Source: Gossypium raimondii (Eukaryota; Streptophyta; Magnoliopsida; Malvales; Malvaceae). Taken from it: a stretch of 64,000 nucleotides of DNA. This document shows positions 59,508 through 64,000 of this stretch, one piece after another; position 1 is the stretch's first letter, and each line of letters opens with the position of its first letter. Below the pieces are notes generated by a model, which was not told the DNA's origin, ran no database searches, and worked only from the letters and a program-made list of their open reading frames with translations. The translations under genes were made by a program, and so were the position numbers. The stretch spans positions 37,915,733 through 37,979,732 of the forward strand of contig NC_068571.1 of assembly GCF_025698545.1 (NCBI RefSeq), given 5' to 3'.

Positions 59508-59982
59508 GCATGTCACCTTATCGACTCATTTTCGGTAAACAGTGTCATCTCTCGGTTGAATTAGAGCACAAGGCATTTTGGGCAGTGAAGTAGTGTAATA
59601 TGGAGGTGGAGTCTGCAGGAAGGTCTCGAAAGTTGGACATCCAATAACTCGAGAAAATTAAAAATGATGCATATGAAAATGCTCGAGTTTATAAAAAAAG
59701 ACGAAGGCGTTTCATGATAAGTCAATCAGTAGGAATCAATTTTCAATTAGGAAAAAAGTTCTCCTATACGACTCTACCTTAAAAATTTTCGCTGGTAAGC
59801 TTCGATCCAAATGGATAGGTCCATTTACTATTACTAATTTATTCTCGAATGGTGCAGTGGAAATTCAAAACAAAGAAACCCGAAAATGCTTTAAGGTGAA
59901 TGGTCAACGACTGAAACCCTTTTACGAGAATTTTCAAACGTACACAGTTGAAGAGATTGTTCTCGAGGAGCCCAAAACTTGA
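59508..59982 (+). pseudogene. Athila-type integrase C-terminal remnant
   Basis: Directly after the protease frame, [27 protein letters not shown] appears, normally more than 3 kb downstream in the integrase. It is followed by a frame change and KWIGPFTITNLFSNGAVEI and VNGQRLKPF, the integrase tail. Reverse transcriptase, RNase H and the integrase core are deleted between 59507 and 59510. Confidence 0.85.
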
Positions 59983-61469
59983 ATAACAGGTAGTCGAGCT
60001 AACGATGTTAAACAAAGCGCTATTGGGAGGCAACCCAAATTTTTCCCTTTATGAAAATAAAATTTTTGGAAGGTAAAACAGAAAGTGAAAATGCATGTCG
60101 ATGATCGGTTCTGTCTAAGGAAAGACTTGGTACTTAAGAATGTCCATTGTGATTCACCTCTCTTTCCTGGGAACTTACCTGGTGCATTTATCATGACTAT
60201 TTTATTAAATCCCATAATCTTGGTTTTTAATAATTTATTTCTTGAATATTTAAGCATAGCATTAGGTAAGCTATAAATTCGAGATATAAAAATTACACAT
60301 TTTATTTTATTTTTAATTTTTTTCCTTCTATTTTATTTTATTTTGTAGGTAAACCTTCTAAGATAAAATTAAATCCCCCATGTCAACCCACAAATTCCTC
60401 TAATTTCAGCCAATGCCCAATCTACCTACCTACCATTTAACCCAAACATTATCCAAGCTAACCCATTAACTACAAACTACCCTTAAACCATCAAACCTAC
60501 CCAATTCAAGCCAAAAAAAAAATACAAAAATTACCCTAAGCCCAATAAACCCTTCCCAACCATCCACCCTTTTCAAACAAAATAAAAAATAATAAAAAAA
60601 CCCAAGCTTTCACCTATTACATCTCAAGCTTTCACCTATCAAATCCTAGCCATCTTTTTACCTAAGAAACCACAAGCCCACTACCCCCATTTGACCGGCC
60701 ATATTAACAAAATAAACTAAAACCCTTTTTTTCAAATATTACCATATTTTCTTTTTACTAAATTCATTCCCTTTTCATATTCAAAACCATCACCCACCAC
60801 CCCTCTATTTCAAAAGAACCCCACCGCCCCACCATGGTCTACACACGTGACCGTGCAGCACAGGAGCCACTCTCCGTGGTAAACCGACGATAAAATCGCT
60901 TCTCTGCTCCACCCTTTATAACCATCGACTCCGACGAGTCTCCTCCTTCTCCGCCGCAACAACCGTGTCATCCTAGGAGAAATTAAAGCCCAAATCTGAT
61001 TGCCGTTGTCTACCCATCCCATGAGCCCCCTATTTCAGACTACCATCCTCTAGACAGTCCAGTCGAACCACCAAACTCATCTGACAACCAAGACCGTCCT
61101 TCCCCTGATCGAACTTACATGCGCAGCAACCAATACAACCGAGGCCTTTAAGAAGAACTCTGCGGCCCCTAGGCAATGTCGTTGAATCACATTCGACGCA
61201 AAGATGAACTCGTGGTTGCTAGCAGCCACTGTTGGTCGGTTTATCAACTCTGACGACAGACGATACCGAAAATAGCAGAGATGAAATGGATAATGACAGG
61301 AGTTGAGTCTTTGACCATTAGGACGTTGACTATCGCCCATGTGAGTGTGACCAATTTCGACAAGGAAGATGATTCATGCCCCCGGAGAACAGATTCTGCG
61401 GGAATCTAACATTCACAAACTCGACGCACCAAGCACCATTCGAACAAATCCAACATCGCCCTCTTCCAA
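59983..61469 (+). mobile_element. Athila-type spacer and env-like region, decayed
   Basis: Pro- and Cys-poor, C-rich sequence on the plus strand (60360-60800) without a lasting frame, then higher-GC coding-like debris to 61460. This is where Athila elements carry a spacer and env-like ORF. No membrane segment or 3' LTR could be confirmed. Confidence 0.45.
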
Positions 61470-61536
61470 TGTAACAGCCCGATTTTGGTTCTAGTCGGAA
61501 CAGTGGTTTCGGGACCACAAATCTGACGAGAAAAAA
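61470..61536 (+). mobile_element. Fragment of a gypsy LTR head
   Basis: TGTAACAGCCCGATTTTGG begins a 67-bp stretch related in sequence to the head of the longer LTR starting at 61537, but diverged (TGTAATGGCCTGAATTTT there). Confidence 0.55.
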
Positions 61537-64000
61537 TGTAATGGCCTGAATTTTCAAAGGTGTCAGAACGGTGATTCGAGATCACTAAATTTGACAAATG
61601 AGTAGAAAATATTATTAATTTAGTGAGTATAAGTTAAATGTGAAGTTAGGAAAAAAATTTAAATAGTGAATAGTGCACTAGAAATAAATATTAAAATAAT
61701 TAGAATCGGAAACGAGGTATTGAGACATCGGAGATTTTAAACCAAGCCATAAATATTTTTATAAATATTTATGGAGTGTTAAAAAGTTAGTAGTAAAGTT
61801 TCGTTAAGAAATTTTAAAGTTCCGATAATTAATTGAACAAAAAGGACTAAATTGTAACAAATGCAAAATTATAGGAAATGATTAAATAGCTTAAATGATA
61901 AAAGGAAGAGGACTTAAAAGGAAAATAGACCCAAGGTCTATTTGGGCTGGACGGCAAAGGCATGAAATAAGCAAGAAAGTCAGGAGAATTAAGGGTAAAA
62001 TTGGAATATTGCAAAATTTGCTTAATAAAATTAGGACCAAAGTGGAATTATCTAGATTTCTCTTCATTTTTCTGCATTCTCATCAGCTAAAACACCATAG
62101 AAGGGTTTATTAAAGCTGGTTCATCATATTTTGTACTGCAGGCAAGTTCAATTCTTGATTATTTCTTGAAATTTTTGTGTTTTTGGGACTTTTACAACTA
62201 GGCCCACTTGTTGAATTCATTAGTTTTTGATTCTATGAAAGAATTTCAAAGTTGCTATGAATACATGCTGGAAGTATATGATTATTTAGCATGGAATTAG
62301 AGCTTTAAATTGTTCATATGCTGATTTTATTGAAAGAATTAAATAGAAAGTGAATGTTTGGGACCTAATAGTAAAAGAGTTTGAAGATAGAGTTATATGT
62401 GGAAATTATGAATTTCAATAGTTTGGATACAACTTATAATGTCTAGGGAAAGTATTAATTGAGAAAATTAGATTAATTTAGGGGTTAATTGAGAAAGGAC
62501 CAAATTGTATAAACTGTGAAATTTGGGGCAAAATGGAAATCAGCATTTTGCACTAAAGTAGTTTTGGACAGCAGCAGTAGTATAACTTTGAAAAATCACC
62601 AAAAATTGTGGGAATTGAATTAGAGGGTGAATAAAATATGAAATTAAATCTTATTGAGTCTAGTATCTTATAAAAGAAACGGTGTAAGCAATGGAATTAT
62701 AAATCATGAGATATAATAGATTTTGTGAGACAAGGTCAGAATGAATTCGGGTTCCCCTGTTTTGATTTTGTAAAATCATTAAAAATTGTAAAAAAATTAT
62801 TATGAGTTATAATTTATATGGTTAGAATCCTTAATGAGTCTATTTTATAAGAAACAAACATAAACATCATCCGAATTTTGTACAATGATATAATTAATTT
62901 TTAGTGAAGAGTGGTCGGAACTGTCAGACAACGAAACAGGGGAAAATTTAAAGAATAAACTGTATTATTTTGCTCAACCAAAAATTATGAAAATTTTATG
63001 GTAAGAAGATATGTGAGTCTAGTTTCAGTGAAAATTTACGGATCTTAATTTGGAGCTCTGTAAATCTAGATAAAAATAATTTAGTGACTCTTACTCAGAT
63101 GGACAGCTTGAATTTTACATACAAGAAAATAGTGAAAGTATGAATAATGTTGTTTAAGTGTGTTATACACATTAAGGATGTGGTATGGAGAGGAGGAGGA
63201 AAATTGAGAAATATATGAATTATTTGTGTATAATTAGTCATATGCTTGATTATAATTGATAAATGATGAAATAGAAATGATGCTTATATTTGTGCATTAT
63301 TGGTCATGGTTTAAGCTCATGTGTGAAAATAAAGTTTCATAGTATGTGTGTATGGTATATTCGGTATATGATTGGCATGAAATAATGTCATGAATGGTTT
63401 ATGAATTAACACATGTTGGTAAGCCTGATACATGAATAAGTGTTGTGCTCATCCATGCTTATAATGCTTATGCTATATGTGTATTTGCCTGACATATTTG
63501 GTGTATATGCTTAGGCTTTGGCCAAGTAGTGGCTAGATTATGCTATGTTAAATTTATAAGTTATGCATTGAAATGGTTTATCATGTGGTTAGCCCCAAAA
63601 AGAGTTATGTTTAAATACACTAGCTTGCGACTATGGCTGAATGATATGTTTATATCTTATGTGATGTGCATAGAAAACGAGTGTGGAAAGATGATGAAAT
63701 AATAAGTTCATATGGCTGAAATTTAATGATTAAGTGTTAATTTCATGAAATATATAATGTATGATGAAATGTATTTAGTGTTGAAATGAGAGTAAAATAA
63801 AATGCGAAAATCGAATAAATGATCAAATTAAGCGGGCAGCGGATTTGAGTACTTCGATCAAGAGATAAAGTGATAAGTGGTAGCTTTAGCTACACTTATC
63901 CGATCAAATGTGAAAAGTGATAAGTGCTATACTTATCTGATCAAGTGAAAAAGTGATAAGTGCTATACTTATCTGATCAAGTGAAAAAGTGATAAGTGTT
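61537..64000 (+). mobile_element. Ty3/gypsy LTR, running off the window
   Basis: From TGTAATGGCCTG, at least 2.46 kb of AT-rich LTR-like sequence without sustained ORFs. It ends in a 36-bp tandem repeat. I associate such long LTRs with Tekay/Del-type chromoviruses in cotton. The end and internal region lie beyond 64000, so class and length are unproven. Confidence 0.55.
63870..64000 (+). repeat. 36-bp tandem repeat of small hairpins, continuing past the edge
   Basis: GTGATAAGTG recurs at 63870, 63917, 63953 and 63989; the last three are 36 bp apart. Each unit carries GATAAGT-gctat-ACTTATC, a 7-bp stem with a 5-base loop. The first unit is 47 bp because of an extra AGCTTTAGCT-like insertion. 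Confidence 0.8.

Noticed and set aside
61077..61597. Minus-strand ORFs with Cys and Arg-rich peptides
   Set aside because: Occur in decayed Athila env-like DNA and the LTR head, with no domain and different frames overlapping.
63870..64000. CRISPR-like regularly spaced repeats
   Set aside because: Units are contiguous 36-bp tandem repeats without unique spacers, in plant LTR DNA with no cas genes.

Overview
The window is nuclear DNA of a dicot plant, most likely cotton (Gossypium) or a close Malvaceae relative. The genes are small, split by AT-rich introns, and lie among abundant decayed retrotransposons. Several repeat families, such as the gypsy LTR opening with TGTAACAGCCCG and the plant mobile domain copies, look like ones I recall from cotton. 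The species call is recognition from memory, not a search result. No prokaryotic feature, tRNA or rRNA gene was seen.

Five protein-coding genes look intact. An NSRP1-like splicing regulator (4 exons, minus, 3417-5987) comes first. A conserved 78-residue plant protein of unknown function follows (15011-15247, plus, with an intron in its leader). Next is an E2F transcription factor of the E2FB type (15 exons, plus, 16796-24283). Its upstream region carries two E2F consensus sites, and its leader has a two-codon start-stop uORF overlapping the main AUG. An intronless OVATE family repressor (minus, 27537-28133) and an intronless CAF1 deadenylase (minus, 45584-46429) complete the set. Convergent with E2FB lies a pseudogene of a FAM210/DUF1279 plastid-type protein (about 24740-25614) that keeps its introns but has several stops and a frameshift.

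The rest is mobile DNA. 1-2.4 kb: end of a short-LTR copia element, a LINE scrap, a SINE-like unit and a fold-back MITE. 6-12.5 kb: SINE-like unit, clusters of a quasi-palindromic 12-mer, a 126-bp tandem duplication, a truncated copia element with its 3' LTR, and a second fold-back element. 28-33 kb: copia LTR plus decayed gag and other repeats. 34-39.3 kb: a nearly full-length but broken LINE on the minus strand. 42-45.4 kb: a second LINE split by a non-autonomous copia element with two LTRs. 47.5-49.2 kb: a long-TIR palindromic element with a perfect 9-bp target duplication (Mutator type). 51-53.2 kb: a decayed plant mobile domain gene. 54-61.4 kb: Athila-type Ty3/gypsy DNA arranged 3'-internal / LTR / 5'-internal, with most of pol deleted. 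61.5-64 kb: a gypsy LTR with a 36-bp tandem repeat, running off the window.

The host genes are functionally unrelated and show no sign of joint regulation. The most interesting signals are the 5' control elements of E2FB, the fresh-looking Mutator-type palindrome, the copia-in-LINE nesting, the DUF1279 pseudogene, and stop codons at family-conserved Trp/Arg codons in the transposons, which fits decay by cytosine deamination. I found no convincing new multi-gene system.
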